DNA of 64,000 nucleotides from BOG-932 sp965276835 (GTDB taxonomy: Bacteria > Pseudomonadota > Alphaproteobacteria > BOG-932 > Roseiterribacteraceae), in NCBI GenBank assembly GCA_965276835.1, contig OZ255631.1, forward strand, positions 124,001 through 188,000. The letters run 5' to 3'. Position 1 is the first letter of the stretch. Each line of letters begins with the position of its first letter. The notes under the pieces were generated by a model, which ran no database searches, was not told the DNA's origin, and saw only the letters and a list, made by a program, of their open reading frames with translations. Position numbers and translations under genes: made by a program. Of this stretch, positions 17,317 through 24,946 are shown piece after piece.

Positions 17317-18504
17317 ATGGTACAGGAAATCGCAGTCCTCGGCGTCGGTATGCATCCCTGGGGCAAGTGGGGCCGGAACTTCGTCGAATATGGTGTGAAG
17401 GCTGCCGAGGACGCGTTAAAGGACGCCGGCATCGCCTGGACCGATATCCAATATGTCGCCGGCGGCGACACCATCCGCAACGGCTATCCCGGCTTTGTCG
17501 CTGGTGCGACATTCGCCAATGCGCTGGGTTGGACCGGTGCGCGGGTCTCCAGTAGCTATGGCGCGTGCGCGTCGGGTACACAGGCGATTGAGGCGGCCCG
17601 CATGCGCATCCTGTCCGGCCTATGCGATGTTGCGCTGGTGGTCGGTGCCGACACGACGCCCAAGGGCTTCCTGGCCCCGAACAAGGGCGAACGTGGCGAC
17701 GATCCGGATTGGCTGCGTTTCCGTGTGCTGGGCGCGACCAATACCACCTATTTCGGTCTCTATGCTCGCCGCCGTATGTCGCTCTATGGCGCGACGAGCG
17801 AGGACTTTGCCCAGGTGAAGGTAAAGAACGCCAGGCACGGCCTTTCCAATCCCTATGCCCGCTATCGCAAGGAAGTGAAGGCGGAAGATGTGCTGAACAG
17901 CGCCATGGTCGCCGATCCGTTGCGCCTGCTCGATATCTGCGCCACCAGCGACGGCGGTGCGGCCCTGGTGTTGTGCTCGATGGAGTTCGCGCGCAAGCAC
18001 ACGACCAATCCGGTGACGATCCCGGCGATCTCCACGGTTACGCCGGTTTATCCTTCGACGATCATCGAGATGCCGAACTTCTCGACCGATTCCGCCGCCG
18101 CGGTGCCGGCTCCGGTCGTACCGTTTCGCGATTCGATCGCGAAGGCCGCCTACGAAGAGGCGGGCATTGACCCCAGCGACGTGAATGTCGCCGAGGTTTA
18201 TGATCTGTCGACAGCGTTGGAATTGGACTGGTACGAGAATATCGGTCTGTGCCCAACCGGCGAGGCGGTGAAGATGCTGCGCGACGGCGCCACCACTATC
18301 GGCGGCCGCGTTCCGGTCAACCCGTCGGGTGGGCTTGCCTGCTTCGGTGAGGCGGTTCCGGCCCAGGCGATCGCCCAGGTCTGCGAACTGACCTGGCATC
18401 TGCGCGGCCAGGCCGGCGAACGCCAGGTCAAGGGCGCCAAAGTCGGCATCACCGCCAACCAGGGCTTGTTCGGCCATGGTTCCAGCGTCATCGTCAAACG
18501 ATAA
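17317..18504 (+). CDS. thiolase-like lipid-transfer protein, probable steroid side-chain aldolase (Ltp2/Sal type)
   Basis: A 395-residue SCP-x/thiolase-fold protein. Cys84 (YGACASG) is kept, but the usual HDCF histidine position reads EVYDLSTA with Tyr295, and the usual GHPxGATG reads CFGEAVPAQ, so two thiolase histidines are absent. Ltp2 is reported to use a tyrosine near this position, which supports retro-aldol cleavage of a beta-hydroxy steroid-CoA rather than thiolysis. Direct coupling to the DUF35 gene (no gap) fits the known Ltp2 partnership. The exact C-C bond cleaved is inference. Confidence 0.82.
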   Translation: MVQEIAVLGVGMHPWGKWGRNFVEYGVKAAEDALKDAGIAWTDIQYVAGGDTIRNGYPGFVAGATFANALGWTGARVSSSYGACASGTQAIEAARMRILSGLCDVALVVGADTTPKGFLAPNKGERGDDPDWLRFRVLGATNTTYFGLYARRRMSLYGATSEDFAQVKVKNARHGLSNPYARYRKEVKAEDVLNSAMVADPLRLLDICATSDGGAALVLCSMEFARKHTTNPVTIPAISTVTPVYPSTIIEMPNFSTDSAAAVPAPVVPFRDSIAKAAYEEAGIDPSDVNVAEVYDLSTALELDWYENIGLCPTGEAVKMLRDGATTIGGRVPVNPSGGLACFGEAVPAQAIAQVCELTWHLRGQAGERQVKGAKVGITANQGLFGHGSSVIVKR

Positions 18505-18525
18505 GAAACTGTCTTAGGGGAAATC

Positions 18526-19206
18526 TTGACCCAATCGGGTTCACCGCACCCTCTGCAGGCCGAAATCGATGCCCTGCGGTGGTTTCACCAGATTGATTTC
18601 GGCAACGGCGTTCTCAGCCCCGGTTGGATCAAGAAGCCGAAGGTCGAGCGCGTCGCAAAGATGCTGTTCACCATGCCGGTTGCGGGCAAGTCGGTGCTGG
18701 ATATCGGGTGCTGGGACGGCGCTTACAGCGTCGAGGCCACGCGCCTTGGCGCGCGGCGCGTTCTGGCGACCGATCATTTCGCCTGGAGCGACCAATGCTG
18801 GGGCGACCGGCGTGCGTTCGAGCTGACCCGGTCGCATCTGGCGCCCTCGATCGAGGTCATGGATATCGATATTCCGGATCTGTCGGTCGCGCAGGTCGGG
18901 ACGTTCGACATCGTGCTGTTCCTGGGCGTGTTTTATCATCTGCGCCATCCATTGGAGACGTTGGAGCGAGTGGCCGCGCTGGCTGGAGACTGCCTGGTGC
19001 TGGAGACGCACCTGCTACGCTCCCTAACCGGCAAGCCCGTAATGCGCTTCCTGCCGCAGACGGAGCTGAACGGCGACAACACCAATTGGTGGTTGCCGAA
19101 TCGGGCCTGCGTCGAGGCGATGCTGCGCGATGTCGGGTTCAAGCATGTCACCATGAAACATCCCGATCATCGCCGACGGCGTGGTATCTTTCACGCTTGG
19201 CGATAG
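18526..19206 (+). CDS. SAM-dependent methyltransferase-like protein (DUF1698/CmoB-like)
   Basis: A 226-residue class I methyltransferase: the SAM-binding motif SVLDIGCWDGAYSVEATRLG, then the acidic LATDHF, and FDIVLFLGVFYHLRHPLETL, typical of the DUF1698 group related to CmoB tRNA-modifying enzymes. The start is TTG at 18526 with AGGGGAAA upstream; no better start exists. The protein is much shorter than CmoB, so a small-molecule substrate is as likely as tRNA. It follows the Ltp-like gene by 21 bases and may be the end of that operon. Confidence 0.7.
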   Translation: MTQSGSPHPLQAEIDALRWFHQIDFGNGVLSPGWIKKPKVERVAKMLFTMPVAGKSVLDIGCWDGAYSVEATRLGARRVLATDHFAWSDQCWGDRRAFELTRSHLAPSIEVMDIDIPDLSVAQVGTFDIVLFLGVFYHLRHPLETLERVAALAGDCLVLETHLLRSLTGKPVMRFLPQTELNGDNTNWWLPNRACVEAMLRDVGFKHVTMKHPDHRRRRGIFHAWR

Positions 19207-19253
19207 CCGGCGAATGCGCGAAATTTAAGCAACGGGAAAACGGGGAAACGAAC

Positions 19254-20204
19254 ATGGCATTCAACGCGGAAACCACGGCCGAGGAAGTCGTCAAAGGCTT
19301 GGACCTCGCCGGCAAGACGATGGTCGTGACCGGCAGTTCTGCCGGGCTGGGCGCAGAAACCGCCCGCGTGCTGGCAAAGGCCGGGGCCCAAGTCGTGCTG
19401 GTGGCGCGGAATGCGGAAAAGAACGCCAGGGTCGCCGCTGGCATCCGGGCCGAAACGCCGAACGCCAGGTTGTCCGAAGTCACCATGGACCTAGCCGATC
19501 TCGGCAGCGTGCGCCGCGCCGCCAAGGAGATTTTGGCTGCCCATCCGAAGATTCACGCGCTGATCAACAATGCCGGTTTCGTCGGCGGACCGCGCATCAT
19601 CACGCCGGAAGGCGCGGAGCTTCACTTCGCGGCCAATCATATCGGTCCTTTTCTGTTCACTAACCTGCTGTTCCCGGCGCTGAAGGCCGCGGTGCCGTCG
19701 CGCGTGCTGGTGCTGAGCTCCAACGGCCATCGCATGCCGGGTTTCGAGTTCGACGATCTAAATTTCGACAAGCGCGAATACAACCATTGGACCGCCTATT
19801 CGCAGTCCAAGCGCGCCAACGTGCTGCATGCCGTCGGGCTGGCGAAGCGTCTGGCGGGCACAGGCGTCACCGCCAATGCCGTCCATCCCGGCGTCATCCG
19901 CACAGAAGTGTTCCGCGATGTAGCGGCGGTTGAGGAACAGATGGTCACCGGCTGGGCCGAGGCAAATGGATCGCCGCTGAAATCCGTGCCTCAGGGCGCG
20001 GCCACCCAGGTATGGGGTGCGGTTGCTCCCGAACTGGAAGGCGTGACCGGCGTCTATTTGGAGGATGTGCAGATCGCCAAGCATATCCCGTCGGACGTGC
20101 TGTCGGCCCTGGGCGTCATCGAAGAGGCGCTGGACCGGGAATCGGCCGACCGCCTGTGGGGCATTTCGGAAAAGATCGTCGGCGAAAAATTCGCGTTCGC
20201 CTGA
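19254..20204 (+). CDS. short-chain dehydrogenase/reductase, retinol dehydrogenase-like
   Basis: A 316-residue SDR with TGSSAGLGAETA (cofactor binding), INNAGFVG, the serine in VLVLSSNGHR and the catalytic pair in TAYSQSKRAN. The arrangement resembles the retinol dehydrogenase/WWOX-like SDRs (long substrate loop around FEFDDLNFDKREYNHW). An arginine (ARN) after beta2 suggests NADPH preference. ATG 19254 has GGGGAAACGAAC upstream. Oxidation or reduction of a steroid hydroxyl is possible but unproven. Confidence 0.83.
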   Translation: MAFNAETTAEEVVKGLDLAGKTMVVTGSSAGLGAETARVLAKAGAQVVLVARNAEKNARVAAGIRAETPNARLSEVTMDLADLGSVRRAAKEILAAHPKIHALINNAGFVGGPRIITPEGAELHFAANHIGPFLFTNLLFPALKAAVPSRVLVLSSNGHRMPGFEFDDLNFDKREYNHWTAYSQSKRANVLHAVGLAKRLAGTGVTANAVHPGVIRTEVFRDVAAVEEQMVTGWAEANGSPLKSVPQGAATQVWGAVAPELEGVTGVYLEDVQIAKHIPSDVLSALGVIEEALDRESADRLWGISEKIVGEKFAFA

Positions 20205-20224
20205 GCTATTCGGCGTCGCGGGTT

Positions 20225-21370
20225 TTAAGCCGCGCGCGGCAGTGAGATGACGAAACGTGCGCCGTCCGGCGATGGCGTTGCGACCAGCGTGCCGTCCAGC
20301 TGATCCACCAGCGACAGGACCATGCGCATACCCAGCCCCTTTTGCCGTTGAGGCTCGAACCCTGTCGGCAGCCCGGGACCGTCATCGGATACGGTCATTT
20401 CCAGCATATCCGCCGATTGCACCACGGCGATCCGGCAATGGGTCGATTTGGTGGCATGCTTGAAGCTGTTGGTGACGAGTTCGTTCACGATCAGCCCAAG
20501 CTTGGTGACAAGATCGGGCGGCAGTGACAGGGTTTCCGGCGCATGGACTTCGATGTCGAGCGCGATTACCGAATGTCGTCCGTCTCCCGATGCCGACAGG
20601 TCGACGCAAAGATCGCGCAGATACGCGGCGATCTTGATCGTATTCATATCGCCCGCCTGATAGAGGCGGGTATGGATCAGCCCGATTGAGACAAGCCGGT
20701 CGGCTGCTGTCTTGAGCTCCAGCTTAGCTTCCTCGCCGACGGCGCGCCGTTCCTGCACGCGGAGCATGGAGTTTGCGAGTTGCAGGCTGTTCGATACACG
20801 GTGATTGACCTCCCGCATCATCATGTCCTGCCGGGCAAGCAGTTCGTCCTTCTCGATAGAAACCTGGTTCAGCGCCAACCCGACCGACCCGAAGGCGGCG
20901 AGGCGCAAAAGTGTGTCGCAGTCATTTTGTGTGAAATGGCGATCCTTGTCGTGGCTCAGAATCCAAAGCGTGCCGACCGGCGCGCCTTCCAAGCCGACCA
21001 ACGGTGCCCACAGCCCCTCGGAGATCGGGGCGTCTTCTAGCGCCAGATAGGGGTATAAGCGCTCCGGCTCCTTGACCAGGATCGGCGCCTGCCGGTCAAG
21101 GACAACGCCACACGGGCTGAAATGACGCGGAATCGTCTCACCGGTGAACGGTGCGAAACGGCCCTTCAGCGCATGCCACCTGAAAACGGGTTCGCCGTCT
21201 GCTTCTTCGAACAGGCTGATCCCGCCGGATTGAGCTTCGCAGAGGGAGAGCGATAACTCGACAAGCCGGTCCATGATCGCCTTGGGCGTTCTGACCAGTT
21301 CTTGGGCCAGTTCGTGGAGGGCAGAAATTTCAGATTTGAGTCGGGCGCCCGACGACTGACGGACAGCCAA
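20225..21370 (-). CDS. sensor histidine kinase, HisKA_2 type, with GAF domain
   Basis: A 381-residue soluble kinase: an N-terminal GAF-like sensor domain (about 25-170, RWHALKGRFAPFTGETIP and LWAPLVGLEGAPVGTLWILS), a HisKA_2 dimerisation domain with His190 in MMREVNHRVSNSLQLANSML, and a HATPase domain with KLGLIVNELVTNSFKHA, DDGPGLP and GLGMRM. This is the class common in alphaproteobacteria. There are no membrane segments, so the signal is intracellular. The only plausible start is TTG at 21370, which is weak, so the N-terminus is uncertain. It is divergent from a stand-alone receiver gene, its probable partner. Confidence 0.82.
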   Translation of the reverse strand: MAVRQSSGARLKSEISALHELAQELVRTPKAIMDRLVELSLSLCEAQSGGISLFEEADGEPVFRWHALKGRFAPFTGETIPRHFSPCGVVLDRQAPILVKEPERLYPYLALEDAPISEGLWAPLVGLEGAPVGTLWILSHDKDRHFTQNDCDTLLRLAAFGSVGLALNQVSIEKDELLARQDMMMREVNHRVSNSLQLANSMLRVQERRAVGEEAKLELKTAADRLVSIGLIHTRLYQAGDMNTIKIAAYLRDLCVDLSASGDGRHSVIALDIEVHAPETLSLPPDLVTKLGLIVNELVTNSFKHATKSTHCRIAVVQSADMLEMTVSDDGPGLPTGFEPQRQKGLGMRMVLSLVDQLDGTLVATPSPDGARFVISLPRAA

Positions 21371-21603
21371 TTGATCGGAAATTAAGATATCGTCTAATGT
21401 GACATCAGCATGTCGCGCGCTATCTACGGTACAAATCCTTTGGATTTTATAGAAATAAAACCAGGGAAATCTGATTTCGCTCGATTGAGAAATTACATTA
21501 GCATAACCTGAATTTTTTGTATAAGCCTATCTCATCAGCATAAAATATCGCTGGATCACATAATAATTCGGAACTTTCCGACGCAAAATAACTTAGCGTT
21601 GTT

Positions 21604-21996
21604 ATGCTTATGCAAGTCGATATTCACAAAAAACCAATCGTTGTCGTCATCGTGGAAGATGAGCCGATGGTGCGCATGGCGGCTGTCGGCGCATTCGAGG
21701 ATGCCGGCTTTGAGGTGCTCGAGGGAAAGAATGCCCAAGCAGCACTGCTGATCCTGAAGGCGCAAGGCGGCCGGGTTCAGGCCCTCTTCACCGATGTCGA
21801 GATGCCTGGAGCAATGGACGGTTTGGGTTTGGCCAACCAAATCCACCAAGATTGGCCGGGGATCAGCGTGGTTGTGGCGTCCGGGCAAGTCACGCCTTGC
21901 GAGGGGCAGATGCCGGCAAACAGCCGCTTCTTCAAAAAGCCCTATCAACTGTCCACGATCATCGAACATTTCCGCGCGCGCACCGCCGCAGCGTAG
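21604..21996 (+). CDS. single-domain response regulator
   Basis: A 130-residue receiver domain with no output domain: acidic pocket VEDEPMVR (about 18-24), phosphoacceptor Asp64 in LFTDVEMPGAMDG, conserved Ser/Thr region VVVASG and Lys112 in FFKKPYQ. Such proteins act by phosphotransfer or protein contacts. It is divergent from the HisKA_2 kinase across a 233-bp AT-rich gap that should contain both promoters. Output pathway unknown. Confidence 0.85.
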   Translation: MLMQVDIHKKPIVVVIVEDEPMVRMAAVGAFEDAGFEVLEGKNAQAALLILKAQGGRVQALFTDVEMPGAMDGLGLANQIHQDWPGISVVVASGQVTPCEGQMPANSRFFKKPYQLSTIIEHFRARTAAA

Positions 21997-22120
21997 TCTC
22001 GTGTCATCGTCCACAGGATTACGATTAGGTAATCTCGGTTTATTATTAATAATTATAAATAATAGTTAATAAATTCCTATTTTTACTCGATTGAGCGTGC
22101 GGTGACTGTCAGCGCTGACC
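21997..22120. other. AT-rich intergenic stretch
   Basis: This 124-bp gap contains a run of A/T (TTATTATTAATAATTATAAA at about 22040-22059) that contrasts sharply with the surrounding GC-rich genes. I see no hairpin with a T-tract and no coding frame. It may hold A-tract-type regulatory or nucleoid-protein sites. Confidence 0.4.
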
Positions 22121-22564
22121 TTAGAAATCGGCACTAACCTTGATGGCAGCGGATTTGCCCTCCGCCGGCGTGATCGTGTTTGCCAAATCGATCACTTGCT
22201 GTTTGCCTTTCTGCAGGCCGGTTGCCGCATCCTTCGGCCTGAACGAGGAAATCGCAATCGTCTGAGTTGGCAGTTAGTCGGTGTTGGGCCAGTCGAAATA
22301 TACCGCGGCAACGCAGGTCGCCTTGCTGCCGTTGCGCGCGGCGAGAACGGTTGCGTCAGTCGTAAAACTCGCGTTGTTGCCCACGAAGCGATAATGCGAA
22401 GCGTGGCACCAGATCTTCTGGTTGGCCGGGATAACCGATTTCAGATTGAGCGTGATGTAGAACGAATAACCGCCGGTGCGCTGCACGGCTTCAGCGGAGG
22501 ACGTAACAAGAAGGTCTTCTAAAACGGATACACGCGGGACAGCCATCGAAGACTTCGATTTCAC
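22121..22564 (-). pseudogene. uncharacterised gene interrupted by an in-frame stop
   Basis: A GTG at 22564 with GGGAGG six bases upstream opens a frame reading MKSKSSMAVPRVSVLEDLLV, then GGYSFYITLNLKSVIPANQK and AVYFDWPNTD, ending at TAA (22274-22276). The same frame continues without another stop for 50 codons: LPTQTIAISSFRPKDAATGL and ITPAEGKSAAIKVSADF, ending at 22121. The downstream part has ordinary protein composition and a natural C-terminus, so the full gene was probably about 147 codons. The stop is one base from a CAA glutamine codon. No family is recognised; the protein has no signal peptide. Confidence 0.6.
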
Positions 22565-22694
22565 CTGAACCTCCCGCGCCACGAGGGGACGACTCTCCCT
22601 TGGCAGGATTTAACCGTTCAATCGTAATAGTTACGTTATAACGGCCTGGACGGGCGCAGATGTGGCTTTTGTCGGGGGCGCCCCCGAAAATTGG

Positions 22695-22728
22695 CTAGGG
22701 TGGGTCACAACGACGTAACCCACCCTAG
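22695..22728. terminator. hairpin between the broken gene and DUF1214 gene
   Basis: CTAGGGTGGGT (22695-22705) and ACCCACCCTAG (22718-22728) form a perfect 11-bp stem with a 12-base loop, just downstream of the stop of the minus-strand DUF1214 gene. TTTT follows on the plus strand, and AATTTT follows the hairpin on the minus strand, so it probably terminates the DUF1214 transcript. Confidence 0.7.
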
Positions 22729-22736
22729 TTTTACAG

Positions 22737-23843
22737 TCACGGCAGTTCGCTGACCTTCACGATCTTCGACTTCATCTCAGGCGGGAACACTTTGGCGCCG
22801 ACGTAGCGGCCCAGCATGCCGCCTTCGCCATGTCCCAGCGTGTTCAACCAATTGGGATATTTCGGGCCGGGATCGCGGTTGGAAATCACGATCTTGACCG
22901 AACCATCGGGTTCGTAATGCGCGGTGTGCTTGTTCACGCAGACCTTGAAGAAGCGATATTCCAGCGACTCCATCCAGTAATTGGATAGCTGCAGGTTCCA
23001 GGTTTGGCACTCGGGAATGTCGTCTAGGTGAACGAACATCGCCTCGTCGTCGGCCAGTTTCCAATAGCTTTGGTAATAGTGGATCGCCGCATCGCCGCCG
23101 GCGCGCTGGCAGCGTTCCTGGTCGTCAGACGGCAACTGGTTGATGTGCTTGCGGTACAGCTCCTCCCACGCGATCGTCATGTTGCCGATGTTCTTGACGA
23201 ACGATGCCGCGCCGATCAGCCCGCGCTCAACCGCCTCGGGCGTCGGATTGTTATTCGGCCGTTCGGGGTTCAGGCACTCGATCTGGATATCGGCGATCTG
23301 TTCGGCCTTTCGGTCGCCGAAGGTCTGGCGGACGATGACGGAACGCGAGGTCGGGACCAGCGGCAGCCAGTTGCCCGGTTTCTTGGTGGCGCTGGCGATA
23401 ATCTCAAAGCTGCCGTCTGCTTTGAAGGTCATCTGGCGGCTGTCAATATAGCCGGTATCGACCATCACCGCGACGTCGGTCGAACTCCCCTTGGAGCCGA
23501 TGCTGAACCAGTTCACCGTGCCGCGCGTGCCATAGATACGGTAATCGAACCGGCCGTCGATCACGCAGTTCTGGTAATAATTGTCCGGGTTGTCGTTCAG
23601 CAGCTTCTTGGTTTCGTCCGCCAGGCGGAAAAATCCAGGGAATTGCGGGTCGGCGTAATGCATCGCCGATTCCAGCCCGCCGCGCAGCAGGGCGGTCAGG
23701 AAGCGATAGCCCAGCGCCTTGTTGAACGGATCGTTCGGTACCTCCGGCCGCTGAACGATCTTGCCGGCGTCTTTCAAGGCATCGCAGAAATCGTCCCAGG
23801 CCTTACCCGACATCATCTTGTCGGCAGCGGTTTGATCGGTCAT
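22737..23843 (-). CDS. DUF1214 domain-containing protein
   Basis: A 368-residue protein with a variable N-terminal helical region starting SGKAWDDFCDALKDAGK, DNYYQNCVIDGRFDYRIYGT, DGSFEIIASATKKPGNWLPL and a C-terminal NLQLSNYWMESLEYRF segment typical of DUF1214 (with DUF1254-like context). The family has no established reaction and members have no signal peptide here. It is the most divergent of three DUF1214 proteins in this window. Its repeated location near steroid genes suggests a substrate-related role, but that is inference. Confidence 0.75.
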   Translation of the reverse strand: MTDQTAADKMMSGKAWDDFCDALKDAGKIVQRPEVPNDPFNKALGYRFLTALLRGGLESAMHYADPQFPGFFRLADETKKLLNDNPDNYYQNCVIDGRFDYRIYGTRGTVNWFSIGSKGSSTDVAVMVDTGYIDSRQMTFKADGSFEIIASATKKPGNWLPLVPTSRSVIVRQTFGDRKAEQIADIQIECLNPERPNNNPTPEAVERGLIGAASFVKNIGNMTIAWEELYRKHINQLPSDDQERCQRAGGDAAIHYYQSYWKLADDEAMFVHLDDIPECQTWNLQLSNYWMESLEYRFFKVCVNKHTAHYEPDGSVKIVISNRDPGPKYPNWLNTLGHGEGGMLGRYVGAKVFPPEMKSKIVKVSELP

Positions 23844-23892
23844 CTGGCTTCCCCTTGCTCAAATTGTTGGCGGTTGCGCCCCGGCACATGAC

Positions 23893-23937
23893 CTAGCGCA
23901 GCTTGGCGCGTTTCTCCACCCGGCATTTCTAGATCGG
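23893..23937 (-). pseudogene. 45-bp scar of a DUF1214 gene 3' end
   Basis: The minus strand reads KCRVEKRAKLR and a stop, matching the C-terminus KCRVAKLADLR of the DUF1214 gene at 24947-26038. Over the segment GATCNNGAAATGCCGGGTGG the two are identical except at two bases, and the distance to the stop codon is the same (45 bp in both). The rest of the gene is missing, and promoter sequence of the hydrolase gene lies directly upstream. This looks like what remains after deletion of a fourth paralogue. Confidence 0.5.
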
Positions 23938-24029
23938 ACACGGCATTCCTGTTATATTGTATTATCGCAAAGGGGCCGTGGCCGATAACACAACAACCGC
24001 GCCCACAGATTGTCGGAGATCACGTCAGC

Positions 24030-24938
24030 ATGCGCCTCCTACCCCTCATACTATCGGTACTCGCTTTGGCCGTCCCCGCGATGGCTGAAATCCGTCCTTT
24101 CGCGCCGTCCTTTCATATCGCGGACGTTGCAACAGATGGCGCCACGATACATGTCCGCGTCGGGGGCAAAGGACCGGCCGTCGTCCTGATCCACGGGTTC
24201 GGCGACACCGGCGACATGTGGGCCCCGCTGGCGAACGAACTGGCGCGAAACCACACGGTCGTCGTGCCGGACCTGCGCGGTATGGGGCTGTCTTCTCATC
24301 CCGCTGACGGCTACGACAAGCGAACCCAGGCGGCAGATATTAGAGCGGTCCTTGCGCATCTGGGCATCGATCATTCGTTTGTGGTTGGCCACGATATCGG
24401 CACGATGGTGGCCTATGCCTATGCCGCGCGCTATCCGGACAAGACCGACAAACTCGTCGTGATGGATGCGCCGGTTCCCGGCATCCCACCCTGGGACCAG
24501 ATCGTCCGCAACCCGGCGCTGTGGCATTTCTCGTTCGGCGGCCCCGATGCCGAGCGGCTGGTTGGCGGGCGGGAGCGCATCTATCTCGACCGATTCTGGA
24601 ACGAATTCGCCGGCGACCGGACCAAGATCGACGAGGCGACGCGCGAATATTACACGCGCTTCTATGCCATGCCGGGGGCAATGCATTCCGCCTTCGCCCA
24701 ATTCCTGTCGATCCCCAAGGACGCGGAGGACAACGCCAAAACGCTGACGCCAAAGCTGCCGATGCCGGTGTTGGCCATTGGTGGCGAGAAATCGTTCGGC
24801 GCGATGGAAGCGACAGTGATGCGCAACGCCGCGACCAATGTCACCGAGTTGGTGGTTAAGGGCTCCGGCCACTGGTTGATGGAGGAAGACCCAAAAACGA
24901 CGATTGCCGCGATCCAGGCCTTCCTCGACCGGAAATAG
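24030..24938 (+). CDS. exported alpha/beta hydrolase (epoxide hydrolase/haloalkane dehalogenase-like)
   Basis: A 302-residue hydrolase with a signal peptide (MRLLPLILSVLALAVPAMA, cleavage before EIRPF), the oxyanion HGFGDTGDMW, the nucleophile elbow VVGHDIGTMVAYAYAARYPD with Asp122 instead of serine, and a catalytic histidine in KGSGHWLMEEDP. An Asp nucleophile is the mark of epoxide hydrolases and dehalogenases. It is therefore periplasmic and unlikely to be the C-C hydrolase HsaD, which uses serine. It ends 8 bases from the convergent DUF1214 gene. Confidence 0.83.
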   Translation: MRLLPLILSVLALAVPAMAEIRPFAPSFHIADVATDGATIHVRVGGKGPAVVLIHGFGDTGDMWAPLANELARNHTVVVPDLRGMGLSSHPADGYDKRTQAADIRAVLAHLGIDHSFVVGHDIGTMVAYAYAARYPDKTDKLVVMDAPVPGIPPWDQIVRNPALWHFSFGGPDAERLVGGRERIYLDRFWNEFAGDRTKIDEATREYYTRFYAMPGAMHSAFAQFLSIPKDAEDNAKTLTPKLPMPVLAIGGEKSFGAMEATVMRNAATNVTELVVKGSGHWLMEEDPKTTIAAIQAFLDRK

Positions 24939-24946
24939 CCGCCGAC

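Noticed and set aside
18624..19253. Long upstream extension of the SDR gene
   Set aside because: It overlaps the methyltransferase in a different frame; the ribosome-binding site and SDR N-terminus start at 19254.
24030..24938. Assignment of the alpha/beta hydrolase as HsaD
   Set aside because: It has a signal peptide and an Asp nucleophile; HsaD is cytoplasmic and uses serine.
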